Both the position numbers and the translations under genes were made by a program. DNA of 64,000 bases from Mesorhizobium loti CJ3sym (GTDB taxonomy: Bacteria; Pseudomonadota; Alphaproteobacteria; Rhizobiales; Rhizobiaceae). Under the pieces are notes generated by a model. That model saw nothing but the letters and a program-made list of their open reading frames with translations, had not been told where the DNA came from and ran no database searches. Shown here in pieces: positions 1 to 7,733 of the stretch. Each line of letters starts with the position of its first letter. Position 1 is the first letter of the stretch. The stretch spans positions 74,810 through 138,809 of the forward strand of contig NZ_AXAL01000022.1 of the NCBI RefSeq assembly GCF_000472785.1, given 5' to 3'.

Positions 1-718
1 CGGCAATGTAGGCGATCAGGGGCTTGCGCATGTTGTCGCGCGCCCAGATCGCGGCTTCGGCTTCCTGTGGGCCGCCGATTTCGCCGATCATCACCACCGC
101 GTCGGTGTCGTCGTCCTGCTCGAACAGCTTCAGCATGTCCTTGAAGGAGGAGCCATTGATCGGGTCGCCGCCGATGCCGACGCTGGTCGACACGCCGATG
201 CCGAGCGCCTTCATCTGCGAGGCGGCCTCGTAGCCCAGCGTGCCCGAACGGCCAACGATGCCGACGCGGCCGGGAAGGTAGATGCTGCCCGGCATGATAC
301 CCATCAGCGCCTGTCCGGGCGTGATGACGCCGGCACAATTCGGCCCGATCAGCCGCATTCGGTCCTCGTAGCGGTAGCGCAGCATGTAGCGCTTGACCTG
401 CATCATGTCCTGCGAAGGGATGCCGTCGGTGATGCAGACGCAGAGTTTTATGCCGGCGTCCGCTGCCTCCATGATCGAATCGGCGGCGAAGGGCGGCGGC
501 ACGAAGACGATGCTGGCCTCCGCGCGGGTCTCGCGTACCGCGCCCTTGACTGTGTTGAAGACGGGCAGGCCGAGATGCTTCTGGCCGCCCTTGCCGGGTG
601 TGACGCCGCCGACGAGCTTGCTGCCATAGCGCTTCATGTCCTCGGCATGGAAGCTGCCGATCTTGCCGGTAAAACCCTGGACGATGACGCGGGTGCTGCG
701 ATTGAGCAGGATTGCCAT
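1..718 (-). CDS. mtkB: Malate-CoA ligase (or succinyl-CoA ligase) alpha subunit, 3' end outside the window
   Basis: The alpha subunit of an ADP-forming acyl-CoA synthetase binds CoA and carries the active-site phosphohistidine. About 239 residues are visible, starting MAILLNRSTRVIVQGFTG. The CoA-binding Rossmann part (GFTGKIGSFHAE), the PPPFAAD loop, and GPNCAGVITPG and GRSGTLGYEA are all present. The C-terminal phospho-His segment lies beyond the edge, so the gene is partial because of the window, not because it is broken. The start is supported by GGGAGG just upstream, 14 nt after mtkA. SucD and MtkB are hard to separate by sequence. I prefer MtkB because the genes next door are malyl-CoA lyase and serine-glyoxylate aminotransferase rather than TCA-cycle genes. 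Confidence 0.85.
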   Translation of the reverse strand, partial: MAILLNRSTRVIVQGFTGKIGSFHAEDMKRYGSKLVGGVTPGKGGQKHLGLPVFNTVKGAVRETRAEASIVFVPPPFAADSIMEAADAGIKLCVCITDGIPSQDMMQVKRYMLRYRYEDRMRLIGPNCAGVITPGQALMGIMPGSIYLPGRVGIVGRSGTLGYEAASQMKALGIGVSTSVGIGGDPINGSSFKDMLKLFEQDDDTDAVVMIGEIGGPQEAEAAIWARDNMRKPLIAYIA

Positions 719-732
719 TTTTTCGACCTCCC

Positions 733-1917
733 TCAGGCTGCTTTTTTCTTGGCGGCCGCGCGCCAGGCGGCGACGGCTTTTTCGGCGGCTTCGGCCAGCG
801 TGTCGGCAACAATCACCGCCTCGCCGGAATCGGCCAGGATACGGCGGCCTTCCTCGGCCTTCGTGCCGGAAAGCCGCACCACCAGCGGCACGTTGACGCC
901 GACCTCGCGTATCGCCTTGATGACGCCTTCGGCGACCCAGTCGCAGCGATTGATGCCGGCGAAGATGTTGACCAGGATGGTCTCGACATTCTTGTCGCCG
1001 AGCACGGCGCGGAAGGATTTCGCCACCCGTTCGGGCGAGGCGCCGCCGCCTATGTCGAGGAAATTGGCCGGCTCGCCGCCGGCGATCTTGATCATGTCCA
1101 TGGTCGCCATGGCGAGACCAGCGCCGTTGATGATGCAGCCGATGTTGCCGTCCAGGCCGACATAGGAAAGGCCGCGGTCGCTGGCGAAGGTCTCGCGCGG
1201 ATCTTCCTGGCTCTTGTCGCGCAGTTCCGAAATTTCCGGCCGCCGGAACAGCGCATTCTCGTCGAACGACATCTTGGCGTCGAGCGCGATCAGATTGCCG
1301 TCGCGGGTCACCACCAGCGGATTGATCTCCAGCATCGAGGCGTCGTAATCGCGAAAGACCTGGTAGCAGCTGAAGATAGTCTCGGTCGCCTTGCCGATCA
1401 GATTGTGGTCGAGGCCAAGCCCGAAGGCGATCTCGCGTGCCTGGAAACGTTGCATGCCGACGCCGGGATCGACCGATGTGCGCAGGATGGAATCGGGCGC
1501 CTTTTCGACGATGTCCTCGATTTCCATGCCGCCGGCGGCCGACGCCACGATCATGACGCGCTCTTCCTTGCGGTCGAGGACAAAGCCGACATAGAGTTCC
1601 TGCGCGATGTCGACGGCCTCCTCGAGATAGAGCCTGGAGATCAGCTTGCCGCGCGGGCCGGTCTGCTGGGTCACCAGCTTGCGCCCCAGCATCGCTTCGG
1701 CCGCGTTGGAGATTTCCTCGTCATTGGCGCAGAGCTTGATGCCGCCAGCCTTGCCGCGGGCGCCGGAATGCACCTGCGCCTTCAAGACCCATTTGCTGCC
1801 GCCGATCTCGCGCGCCCGGTAAGTCGCCTGCTCGGGGCTGTAGGCCAGTCCGCCGCGCGGCACATGCACGCCGTGGCGGGCGAGCAGTTCCTTGGCCTGA
1901 TATTCATGTATGTCCAT
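733..1917 (-). CDS. mtkA: Malate-CoA ligase (or succinyl-CoA ligase) beta subunit
   Basis: This 394-residue ATP-grasp subunit pairs with the alpha subunit to form malyl-CoA (serine cycle) or succinyl-CoA from acid, ATP and CoA. The N-terminus MDIHEYQAKELLARHGV is typical of SucC/MtkA. The ATP-grasp part shows AQVHSGARGKAGGIK, and the CoA-ligase part shows NIGCIINGAGLAMATMD and LVNIFAGINRCD. The length fits the family, whose members are about 390 residues. It lies between mcl and mtkB on the same strand with short gaps (37 and 14 nt) and GGGAG-type ribosome sites, so it is part of one operon. Substrate is assigned from context; a true sucC elsewhere in the genome would support this. Confidence 0.85.
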   Translation of the reverse strand: MDIHEYQAKELLARHGVHVPRGGLAYSPEQATYRAREIGGSKWVLKAQVHSGARGKAGGIKLCANDEEISNAAEAMLGRKLVTQQTGPRGKLISRLYLEEAVDIAQELYVGFVLDRKEERVMIVASAAGGMEIEDIVEKAPDSILRTSVDPGVGMQRFQAREIAFGLGLDHNLIGKATETIFSCYQVFRDYDASMLEINPLVVTRDGNLIALDAKMSFDENALFRRPEISELRDKSQEDPRETFASDRGLSYVGLDGNIGCIINGAGLAMATMDMIKIAGGEPANFLDIGGGASPERVAKSFRAVLGDKNVETILVNIFAGINRCDWVAEGVIKAIREVGVNVPLVVRLSGTKAEEGRRILADSGEAVIVADTLAEAAEKAVAAWRAAAKKKAA

Positions 1918-1954
1918 TTTGTTCTCCCTGAACAGTCAATGCGTGGCGCGGTCG

Positions 1955-2908
1955 TTAGCTAATCAGTTGGCCGGCGCGTTCGATGGCCTCGTTGACCACC
2001 AAGACATTCCTCGCCATGCGCTCCGACGCAGCGTCGATCATCTTGCCATCGAGTGCGGCCGCTCCCTTGCCCTGCGCCTCGGCCTCCTTCAGCACTTCGA
2101 GAATGCGTCTGGCGCGGGTGACCTCCTTTTCCGGCGGCGAGAACACGTCGTTGGCGAGCGCAATCTGCGACGGGTGGATTGCCCATTTGCCTTCGATGCC
2201 AAGCGCCGCGGCGCGTCTTGCCGCGGCCTTGTAGCCTTCCGGGTCAGAGAAATCGCCGAATGGCCCGTCAATCGCGCGCAGGCCATAGGCGCGGCAGGCA
2301 ACCGTCATGCGCGACAGCGCGAAATGCCACTGGTCGCCGGGATAGTCGGGGTTGAGGCCGCCAATGTTGACGGTGCGCGCCTTGCAGCTCGCGGCATAGT
2401 CGGCGACGCCGAAATGCATCGCTTCCAGCCGTCCTGATGTGGCGGCAATGGCCTCGACATTGGCCATGCCGAGCGCCGTCTCGATCAGCGCCTCAAGGCC
2501 GACGCGGGTCTTGAAACCCTTTGCCATCTCGATCTGGTTGACCATGGCCTCGACCATATAGAGATCGGCCGGCACGCCGACCTTCGGCACCAGTATGGTG
2601 TCGAGACGGTCGCCGGCCTGTTCCATCACGTCGACCACGTCGCGGTACATGTAGTGGGTGTCGAGCCCGTTGACGCGCACCGACACGGTCTTGCCCTTGG
2701 CGCGCCAGTCGATGTCGTTGAGCGCCTGGATGATGTTCCTGCGGGCGCGTTCCTTGTCGGGCGGGGCGACCGCGTCCTCGATGTCGAGGAAGACGAAGTC
2801 GGCGGCGCTGTTGGCCGCCTTGTCGATCATCTCCGGGCTGGAGCCGGGAACCGCCAGCTCGCTGCGCTGCAGCCGGAGTTTCTTCAGATGGTTGATGGTG
2901 TGGCTCAT
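1955..2908 (-). CDS. mcl: L-malyl-CoA lyase (HpcH/HpaI/CitE family)
   Basis: This 317-residue enzyme would cleave malyl-CoA to acetyl-CoA and glyoxylate, the last step of the serine cycle; it may also act on beta-methylmalyl-CoA. The TIM-barrel lyase features are visible: RSELAVPGSSPEMIDKA near the N-terminus, the acidic metal/CoA motif DFVFLDIEDAVAPPDK, VRVNGLDT, VPKVG and LEALIETALGM. The C-terminal lid region contains EGKWAIHPSQI. It starts 13 nt after the sgaA stop with GGGGGAG as ribosome site and is followed by mtkA. The adjacent ligase genes make malyl-CoA lyase more likely than citrate lyase beta chain. Confidence 0.9.
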   Translation of the reverse strand: MSHTINHLKKLRLQRSELAVPGSSPEMIDKAANSAADFVFLDIEDAVAPPDKERARRNIIQALNDIDWRAKGKTVSVRVNGLDTHYMYRDVVDVMEQAGDRLDTILVPKVGVPADLYMVEAMVNQIEMAKGFKTRVGLEALIETALGMANVEAIAATSGRLEAMHFGVADYAASCKARTVNIGGLNPDYPGDQWHFALSRMTVACRAYGLRAIDGPFGDFSDPEGYKAAARRAAALGIEGKWAIHPSQIALANDVFSPPEKEVTRARRILEVLKEAEAQGKGAAALDGKMIDAASERMARNVLVVNEAIERAGQLIS

Positions 2909-2921
2909 CGTCGGCTCCCCC

Positions 2922-4112
2922 TCAGGCCGCTTCGGCGACCGGCACGGCGGCCGAGGCGCGGAAATGCTGGATGGCGGCGCCGACGCCCGAGCCCGGCGCC
3001 AGCCGCGCGCCGCAGTCGAGCAGCGCCATTTCGGCCGCCGACAGCGAGGCCAGCACCATCACCTCGTTCAGCCAGCCGAGATGGCCGATGCGGAACACCT
3101 TGCCGAACACCTTGTTGAGGCCACCGCCGAGCGATGTCTGGTAGGTGCCGTAGGCGCGCTTGACGACGTCACCGCTGTCGATGCCATCCGGCACCAGGAT
3201 GGCGCTGACCGTATCGGAGTGCCATTTCGGCGCCCTGGCGCAGAGTTTCAGGCCCCAGGCGTCGACCGCCTTGCGCACGCCTTCGGCGAGGCGATGGTGA
3301 CGGGCAAAGATGGTGTCCAGCCCTTCCTCGGCGATCAGGTCGAGCGAGGCGCGCAGGCCGCGTAAGAGCTGTGTAGCCGGCGTATAAGGAAAATAGCCGG
3401 CATCGTTGGCGCGGATCATGTCTTCGAAGGAGAAGAAGCAGCGCCTGTGGGTGGCGCTCCTCGAAGCGACAAGCGCCTTCCGGCTAACCGAGAGGAAGCC
3501 GAGGCCGGCCGGCAGCATGAAACCCTTCTGCGAGCCGCTGACGGCGCAGTCGACGCCCCATTCTTCCTGGCGGAAATCGATCGAGCCGGTCGACGACACG
3601 CCGTCGACGAAGAGCAAAGCAGGGTGGTGTGCGTCGTCGAGCGCTGCGCGGCAGCCGGCGACGTCGCTGGTCACACCGGTCGCCGTTTCGTTCTGGGTGC
3701 AGAAGATGGCCTTGATGCGGTGCGCCTTGTCGGCCTTCAGCCGCTCTGCGTAGAGCTCGAGCGGGACGCCGGTGCCCCATTCGCAGTCGATGACATCGAC
3801 CTCGAAGCCAAGCCGCTCGGCCATGTCGACCCACAGATGCGAGAACTGGCCGAAGCGCGACATCAGCACGCGGTCGCCGGGGCTGAGCACATTGGTCATC
3901 GCCGCTTCCCAGGCGCCGGTGCCGGAGGACGGGTAGATGAAGACGCGGCCGGTCTCGTTCTTGAAAACCTTTTTGATGTCCTCGAACAGCGGCAAAGTGA
4001 GATCGGGGAAGGATGCGGCGCGCATGTCCTCCATCGGCAGGTTCATCGCCTGCCGGACCTGTTCGGGAATGTTGGTCGGCCCGGGAATGAAAAGATGGGT
4101 GAAACCGGCCAT
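2922..4112 (-). CDS. sgaA: Serine-glyoxylate aminotransferase
   Basis: This 396-residue class V aminotransferase transfers the amino group of serine to glyoxylate, giving hydroxypyruvate and glycine. It opens with HLFIPGPTNIPEQVRQAM. Other landmarks are the PSSGTGAWEAA cofactor loop, the FVDGVSSTG aspartate segment and the PLP lysine at about residue 196 (SGSQKGFMLPAG). The C-terminal part includes the conserved YGTYQTSLGGG and RIGHLGWLNE. It is the first gene of the serine-cycle operon, so the promoter should lie in the 124 bp between it and the upstream LuxR-type gene, where a GGGTAG/CTACCC palindrome is found. The mcl and mtkAB neighbours fix the role. Confidence 0.92.
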   Translation of the reverse strand: MAGFTHLFIPGPTNIPEQVRQAMNLPMEDMRAASFPDLTLPLFEDIKKVFKNETGRVFIYPSSGTGAWEAAMTNVLSPGDRVLMSRFGQFSHLWVDMAERLGFEVDVIDCEWGTGVPLELYAERLKADKAHRIKAIFCTQNETATGVTSDVAGCRAALDDAHHPALLFVDGVSSTGSIDFRQEEWGVDCAVSGSQKGFMLPAGLGFLSVSRKALVASRSATHRRCFFSFEDMIRANDAGYFPYTPATQLLRGLRASLDLIAEEGLDTIFARHHRLAEGVRKAVDAWGLKLCARAPKWHSDTVSAILVPDGIDSGDVVKRAYGTYQTSLGGGLNKVFGKVFRIGHLGWLNEVMVLASLSAAEMALLDCGARLAPGSGVGAAIQHFRASAAVPVAEAA

Positions 4113-4215
4113 GGTGCAAACTCCTCCTGATCCAGCAAAGCGGTGGTGGGGAGTTTCGTTTCGACGGCTAACGCCAACAACACCTTGGCGGGTAACATCT
4201 CGCCGCGCGCGGGTG

Positions 4216-4242
4216 GGGTAGTCCTACCCGGTTCTCCTACCC
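4216..4242. promoter_or_regulatory. Palindromic candidate operator of the serine-cycle operon
   Basis: GGGTAG-TC-CTACCC (4216-4229) is a perfect inverted repeat with a 2-nt centre. A third half-site CTACCC follows at 4237-4242, overlapping the stop codon end of the LuxR-type gene. It lies about 105-130 bp upstream of the sgaA start, a plausible place for an activator. That the neighbouring LuxR-type protein binds here is inference; short two-fold sites fit LuxR/NarL-type HTH dimers. Confidence 0.4.
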
Positions 4243-4983
4243 GAAAGGCTGCTTCTGGGTACGCCGCTCCCGCGAATAGAGCGCGACGGCCATCGCCCGG
4301 TTGCGGACGTCGAGCTTGTCGTAGAGATTCTTGAGGTGGTACTTCACCGTGTTCTCGGAGATGCCGGTCCGCGTCGCGATCTGCAGATTGGTCCAGCCAT
4401 CCGAAAGCACCGCCAGCAACTCGCGCTCGCGCACCGTGAGCAGCGCCAGGGGCGTGTCGTTGACCTTGTTGATGTCGATGTAGGGGATGCAGATCCGCCC
4501 ATGCGCGACGGCCAGGATCGTCTCGAAGATGATCGATGGGTCGTCGAACTGGAAACAGTAGCCCTGGGCCCCAAGGCGCACGCACTGTTTCAGGATGCCG
4601 ATGTCATGGTCGTTGGAAAAGACCGCGATGCGCACATTGAGCTTGCGGCTGTGGACCTCGGCCAGGACATCCGCCCCATCCATGTCGGCGAGCTTCCAAC
4701 CGATCACGGCGACATCGAATTCGCCCGCCATTGCCAGTTCCAGGAAATGCCTGCCGCTCTGCACCGAAGCCAGGAGTTCGAAGCGCCCGTCACATTCCAG
4801 CATTTCGCGCAGAGCCGATACGACGAGCGGATTGCGTTCGGCGACGACCACGCGAACGCGCCGCTCCTCGATTTCCTTGTTCGCTGTCTGCGACCTGATC
4901 TTCAAGGCTTTCCGGCTGTTCTGGTTTACGGTTAGGCGGGTCCAGCAACTGCCTGGACCTGCATCATGACAATTCTGCCTCAA
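4237..4983 (-). CDS. LuxR/NarL-type regulator with degenerate receiver domain
   Basis: Predicted DNA-binding protein of up to 248 residues. Residues about 43-160 look like a response-regulator receiver fold (VRVVVAERNPLVVSALREML, then GEFDVAVIGWKLADMDGADVL). The aspartate that normally takes the phosphate is replaced by Gly95 (VIGW instead of LLDI), and the acidic pair reads ERN. Residues about 178-240 are a LuxR HTH (LALLTVRERELLAVLSDG, QIATRTGISENTVKYHLKNL). The first 40 residues look non-conserved; a TTG at 4905 preceded by GGAAAG is an alternative start giving 222 residues. It sits upstream of sgaA on the same strand and probably controls the serine-cycle genes. Without the phosphoacceptor it is unlikely to be switched by a kinase. 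Confidence 0.8.
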   Translation of the reverse strand: MRQNCHDAGPGSCWTRLTVNQNSRKALKIRSQTANKEIEERRVRVVVAERNPLVVSALREMLECDGRFELLASVQSGRHFLELAMAGEFDVAVIGWKLADMDGADVLAEVHSRKLNVRIAVFSNDHDIGILKQCVRLGAQGYCFQFDDPSIIFETILAVAHGRICIPYIDINKVNDTPLALLTVRERELLAVLSDGWTNLQIATRTGISENTVKYHLKNLYDKLDVRNRAMAVALYSRERRTQKQPFG

Positions 4984-5301
4984 CCGTGCAGGGGTGCTCT
5001 TTCCCCAGCGACATCAGCTGTCGCGCCGGTTTGAAGCTGGAGCGCGTCGTCTTTTGATGTACTCCACGGGTCTGTGCCCGCACGAGAACGTCGCATCGAT
5101 CGAAACCGGTGCCGATGGGCAAGGGTGTAGTTTTCCAGAAATTCCAGTGGGTTAGAGCGATGGGGCTGCGAAGTCGAATCGTTGCGTGTCCCGGTGTTTC
5201 TTCTGTTTTGCGCGCCGGACCCAGAACCGGTTTCCCCTTTTCGGGATCATGGTCTAGACCAGACAGATACCTTTTCGGAATCCTGACGGCGGTAGGGGCT
5301 G
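4984..5301. other. Divergent intergenic region with a short rhizobial-type repeat
   Basis: This 318-bp stretch separates the LuxR-type gene from mgtE and holds no credible gene. At about 5222-5250 it contains CCAGAACCGGTTTCC followed by CCTTTTCGGGATCATG, resembling a short dispersed intergenic element common in rhizobial genomes (from memory). Both flanking genes point away, so their promoters should lie here, but I see no clear -35/-10 pair. No riboswitch motif upstream of mgtE was recognised. Confidence 0.4.
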
Positions 5302-6714
5302 GTGGAGGACAAGCAGACGATCTCCGCCAAGGCGGCTGACGACGCCCACGCCGACATCTATGGCGAGGACGGCGCCGTCCTGTCCTCCTTCCTGGCGCAG
5401 ATCGGCGCGGCCATCGCCGACCGCGACACGCCGACGCTGAAGCGCGACGTCGACGACCTGCACCAGTCGGAACTCGGCGATCTCATCGAGGCGCTACATC
5501 CCGAACAGCGTCGTGCCCTGGTCGAGCTTCTTGGCACGGACTTCGACTTTTCGGCGCTGACCGAGGTCGACGAGACGATCCGCCGCGACATCGTCGATCA
5601 TCTGCCCAACGCGCAGATCGCCCAGGGCGTGCAGGAGCTCGATACCGACGACGCGGTCTACATTCTCGAAGACCTCGAAAAGGAAGACCAGGACGAGATC
5701 CTGTCGCAGCTGCCGTTCACCGAACGGATCAGGCTGCGCCGTTCGCTCGACTATCCCGAAGAGACGGCCGGTCGTCGCATGCAGACGGAGTTCGTCGCGG
5801 TGCCGCCATTCTGGACCATCGGCCAGACCATCGACTACATGCGCGAAGACAAGAACCTGCCTGAGCGCTTCAGCCAGATATTCGTCATCGACCCGACCTT
5901 CAAGCTGCTTGGCGCCATCGACCTCGACCAGATTCTGCGCACCAAGCGCACGGTCAAGGTTGGAGAGGTCATGCACGAGACGCGCCACGCCATTCCGGCG
6001 ACGATGGACCAGGAAGAAGCGGCGCGTGAGTTCGAGCAGTACGATCTTCTCTCCGCTGCCGTCGTCGACGAGAACGAGCGGCTGGTCGGCGTGCTGACCA
6101 TCGACGATGTCGTCGACGTCATCCAGCAGGAGGCCGAGGAAGATCTGCTGCGCATGGGCGGCGTCGGCGACGAAGAGCTTTCCGACAGCATTCTCTCGAC
6201 GTCGCGCTCGCGTGTTCCCTGGCTGCTGATCAATCTCTTGACCGCATTCCTGGCGGCTTCGGTGATCAGCCTGTTCGACCGCACGATCGAGCACATCGTG
6301 GCGCTTGCCGTGCTGATGCCGATCGTCGCCGGCATGGGCGGCAATGCCGGCTCGCAGACCATGACCGTCACCGTGCGGGCGCTGGCTACGAAGGACATCG
6401 ACATCTACAATGCCGGCCGCATCATCCGCCGCGAAATGGGCGTCGGCTTCATCAACGGCTTCATCTTCGCTGTCCTGATTGGCCTTGTCGCGGCCGCCTG
6501 GTTCCGCGATCCCAATCTGGGCGGCATCATCGCGGCGGCGATGATCATCAACATGTTCGTGGCAGCACTTGCCGGCATCCTGATCCCGCTGCTGCTCGAC
6601 CGGTTCAAGGTCGATCCAGCGGTTGCTTCTGCCGTCTTCGTCACCACGGTGACCGATGTCGTCGGCTTCTTCGCCTTCCTTGGTCTCGCCACATGGTGGT
6701 TCGCCGTGCCGTGA
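5302..6714 (+). CDS. mgtE: MgtE-family magnesium channel
   Basis: This 470-residue inner-membrane Mg2+ channel starts with GTG after an AGGGG site. It has the full MgtE architecture. Residues about 30-150 form the helical superhelix N-domain (DLIEALHPEQRRALVELL, LEDLEKEDQDEILSQLP). Residues about 155-280 are the paired CBS domains (TEFVAVPPFWTIGQTIDYM, VGVLTIDDVVDVIQQEAEED). Five membrane helices follow from about 305 to 470, including the family signature GMGGNAGSQTMTV at 344-356. In known MgtE proteins the N and CBS domains sense cytosolic Mg2+ and gate the pore. It stands alone, with a MerR gene 153 bp downstream. Confidence 0.93.
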   Translation: MEDKQTISAKAADDAHADIYGEDGAVLSSFLAQIGAAIADRDTPTLKRDVDDLHQSELGDLIEALHPEQRRALVELLGTDFDFSALTEVDETIRRDIVDHLPNAQIAQGVQELDTDDAVYILEDLEKEDQDEILSQLPFTERIRLRRSLDYPEETAGRRMQTEFVAVPPFWTIGQTIDYMREDKNLPERFSQIFVIDPTFKLLGAIDLDQILRTKRTVKVGEVMHETRHAIPATMDQEEAAREFEQYDLLSAAVVDENERLVGVLTIDDVVDVIQQEAEEDLLRMGGVGDEELSDSILSTSRSRVPWLLINLLTAFLAASVISLFDRTIEHIVALAVLMPIVAGMGGNAGSQTMTVTVRALATKDIDIYNAGRIIRREMGVGFINGFIFAVLIGLVAAAWFRDPNLGGIIAAAMIINMFVAALAGILIPLLLDRFKVDPAVASAVFVTTVTDVVGFFAFLGLATWWFAVP

Positions 6715-6739
6715 AGGCCGAAGCATCTCCCAATTGACT

Positions 6740-6749
6740 TTTACGTAAA
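6740..6749. promoter_or_regulatory. TTTACGTAAA palindrome, probable MerR operator
   Basis: A perfect 10-bp palindrome, TTTACGTAAA, preceded by TTGAC (6734-6738), lies about 120 bp upstream of the MerR gene. It resembles the TTTACGTAAA-type sites I recall for LiuR-like MerR regulators of branched-chain amino acid breakdown in Proteobacteria. It may be the autoregulatory site, overlapping the promoter so that bound protein blocks RNA polymerase. Confidence 0.45.
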
Positions 6750-6867
6750 TGCCGTGCGAGGCTTGCGCGGGGTGCCATGTCGATTCCGCCATGGCACGGG
6801 TTTGGTTCGGGACGGAAGGGCGCGCCGCATGGTGATCGCCTTTGAATTCCGGCGTGCGGGAGTGACA

Positions 6868-7254
6868 ATGCGGGAATATTATTCGATCACCGAGCTGACC
6901 CGCGAATTCGACGTGTCGACGCGGACGCTGCGGTTCTATGAGGATGAGGGGCTGGTGCAGCCGGTACGGCGTGGGCGTACGCGGCTGTTTCGCCCGTCCG
7001 ACCGCCATCTTATCCGGCAGATCATGCGCGGCAAGAGGCTCGGCTTCTCGATCAACGAGATCCGCGAAATCATCCAGATGTACAAGGAACCGCCCGGCGA
7101 GGTCGGTCAACTCAAGCTGATGATCAAGCGCATCGAGGAAAAGCGTGAGGATTTAAGGCAAAAGCGCCGCGACCTCGAGGAGACGCTGGCCGAACTCGAC
7201 CAGGCCGAGGAATCCTGCGTCGAGCGGCTGGTGGAGCTCGGCGTCAACACCTGA
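6868..7254 (+). CDS. MerR-family transcriptional regulator (LiuR-like)
   Basis: This 128-residue regulator has a winged HTH at residues 3-72 (YYSITELTREFDVSTRTLRF, YEDEGLVQPVRRGRTRLF) and a long C-terminal coiled coil (MIKRIEEKREDLRQKRRDLE) for dimerisation. It lacks the Cys cluster of metal-sensing MerR proteins and is close to the short LiuR-type group. I chose the ATG at 6868 because GGGAG lies just before it and the family starts at this motif; longer in-frame starts at 6754 and 6829 add unrelated sequence. The palindrome at 6740 is the likely own operator. No leucine or fatty-acid catabolic genes follow here, so its targets are elsewhere. Confidence 0.85.
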   Translation: MREYYSITELTREFDVSTRTLRFYEDEGLVQPVRRGRTRLFRPSDRHLIRQIMRGKRLGFSINEIREIIQMYKEPPGEVGQLKLMIKRIEEKREDLRQKRRDLEETLAELDQAEESCVERLVELGVNT

Positions 7255-7262
7255 GCCGCTGT

Positions 7263-7733
7263 TCAAATCCAGCGCCGCACCCGTTTGGCGTAGTCCCGGT
7301 ATTTCTTGCCAAACTTCGCCGCCAGGATCTTTTCCTCGCCCTCGATGGCGACCTTCTGCGTGACGAAGGCGGCAATGAAGGCAAACAGGAAGAACCAGGC
7401 TATCCCCGAGACAAAGGCGACACCGATCAGCATCAGCGTCAACCCCAGATAGATTGGGTTGCGGGTGATGCCGAAAGGGCCTGAGGTGACGAGATGGTCG
7501 GGCAAGGCGGTCGGACTGAGCGTGGTCTTGGCCCGCATCATGGTGCGGATGGCGGTGACCCAGAGTGCCGCTGCGCCAAACAGCACCACCCAGCCGGCGG
7601 CGAACAGCAGGTCGCCCAGCAGGTCGCCGATCCAGGGCAGGGGATAGAGCATGCCGAGGATGACGCTGATGGCGATTGCCGCGGCGTAGATCACCGGTGG
7701 CCACGGGATCACTCCCGGCTTCGGCTCGGTCAT
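7263..7733 (-). CDS. Isoprenylcysteine methyltransferase-type membrane protein (PEMT/ICMT family)
   Basis: This small membrane protein (156 residues from ATG 7733) has about four hydrophobic segments: IYAAAIAISVILGMLYPLPW, LLFAAGWVVLFGAAALWV, IYLGLTLMLIGVAFVSGIAW and FFLFAFIAAFVTQKVAI. The family motif GPFGITRNPIYLGL and the C-terminal EGEEKILAAKFGKKYRDYAK match bacterial ICMT/PEMT-like methyltransferases that use SAM on lipids or on unknown substrates. Its start overlaps the upstream gene's stop as ATGA, so it is translationally coupled to the DUF1624 gene. The true substrate is unknown. Confidence 0.8.
   Translation of the reverse strand: MTEPKPGVIPWPPVIYAAAIAISVILGMLYPLPWIGDLLGDLLFAAGWVVLFGAAALWVTAIRTMMRAKTTLSPTALPDHLVTSGPFGITRNPIYLGLTLMLIGVAFVSGIAWFFLFAFIAAFVTQKVAIEGEEKILAAKFGKKYRDYAKRVRRWI

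Noticed and set aside
1..1917. Succinyl-CoA synthetase sucCD as primary call
   Set aside because: Sequence alone allows it, but the operon with malyl-CoA lyase and serine-glyoxylate aminotransferase makes malate-CoA ligase the better reading; kept as the alternative.
712..1962. A 416-codon plus-strand reading frame across the ligase beta subunit gene
   Set aside because: It is antisense to a clear SucC/MtkA protein, has low-complexity Arg/Asp/His-rich translation and no domain; typical shadow frame of GC-rich DNA.
5494..7110. A 538-codon minus-strand frame over mgtE and the MerR gene
   Set aside because: It covers two well-supported genes in the opposite direction, and its translation shows only His/Asp/Arg-rich repeats of a shadow frame.
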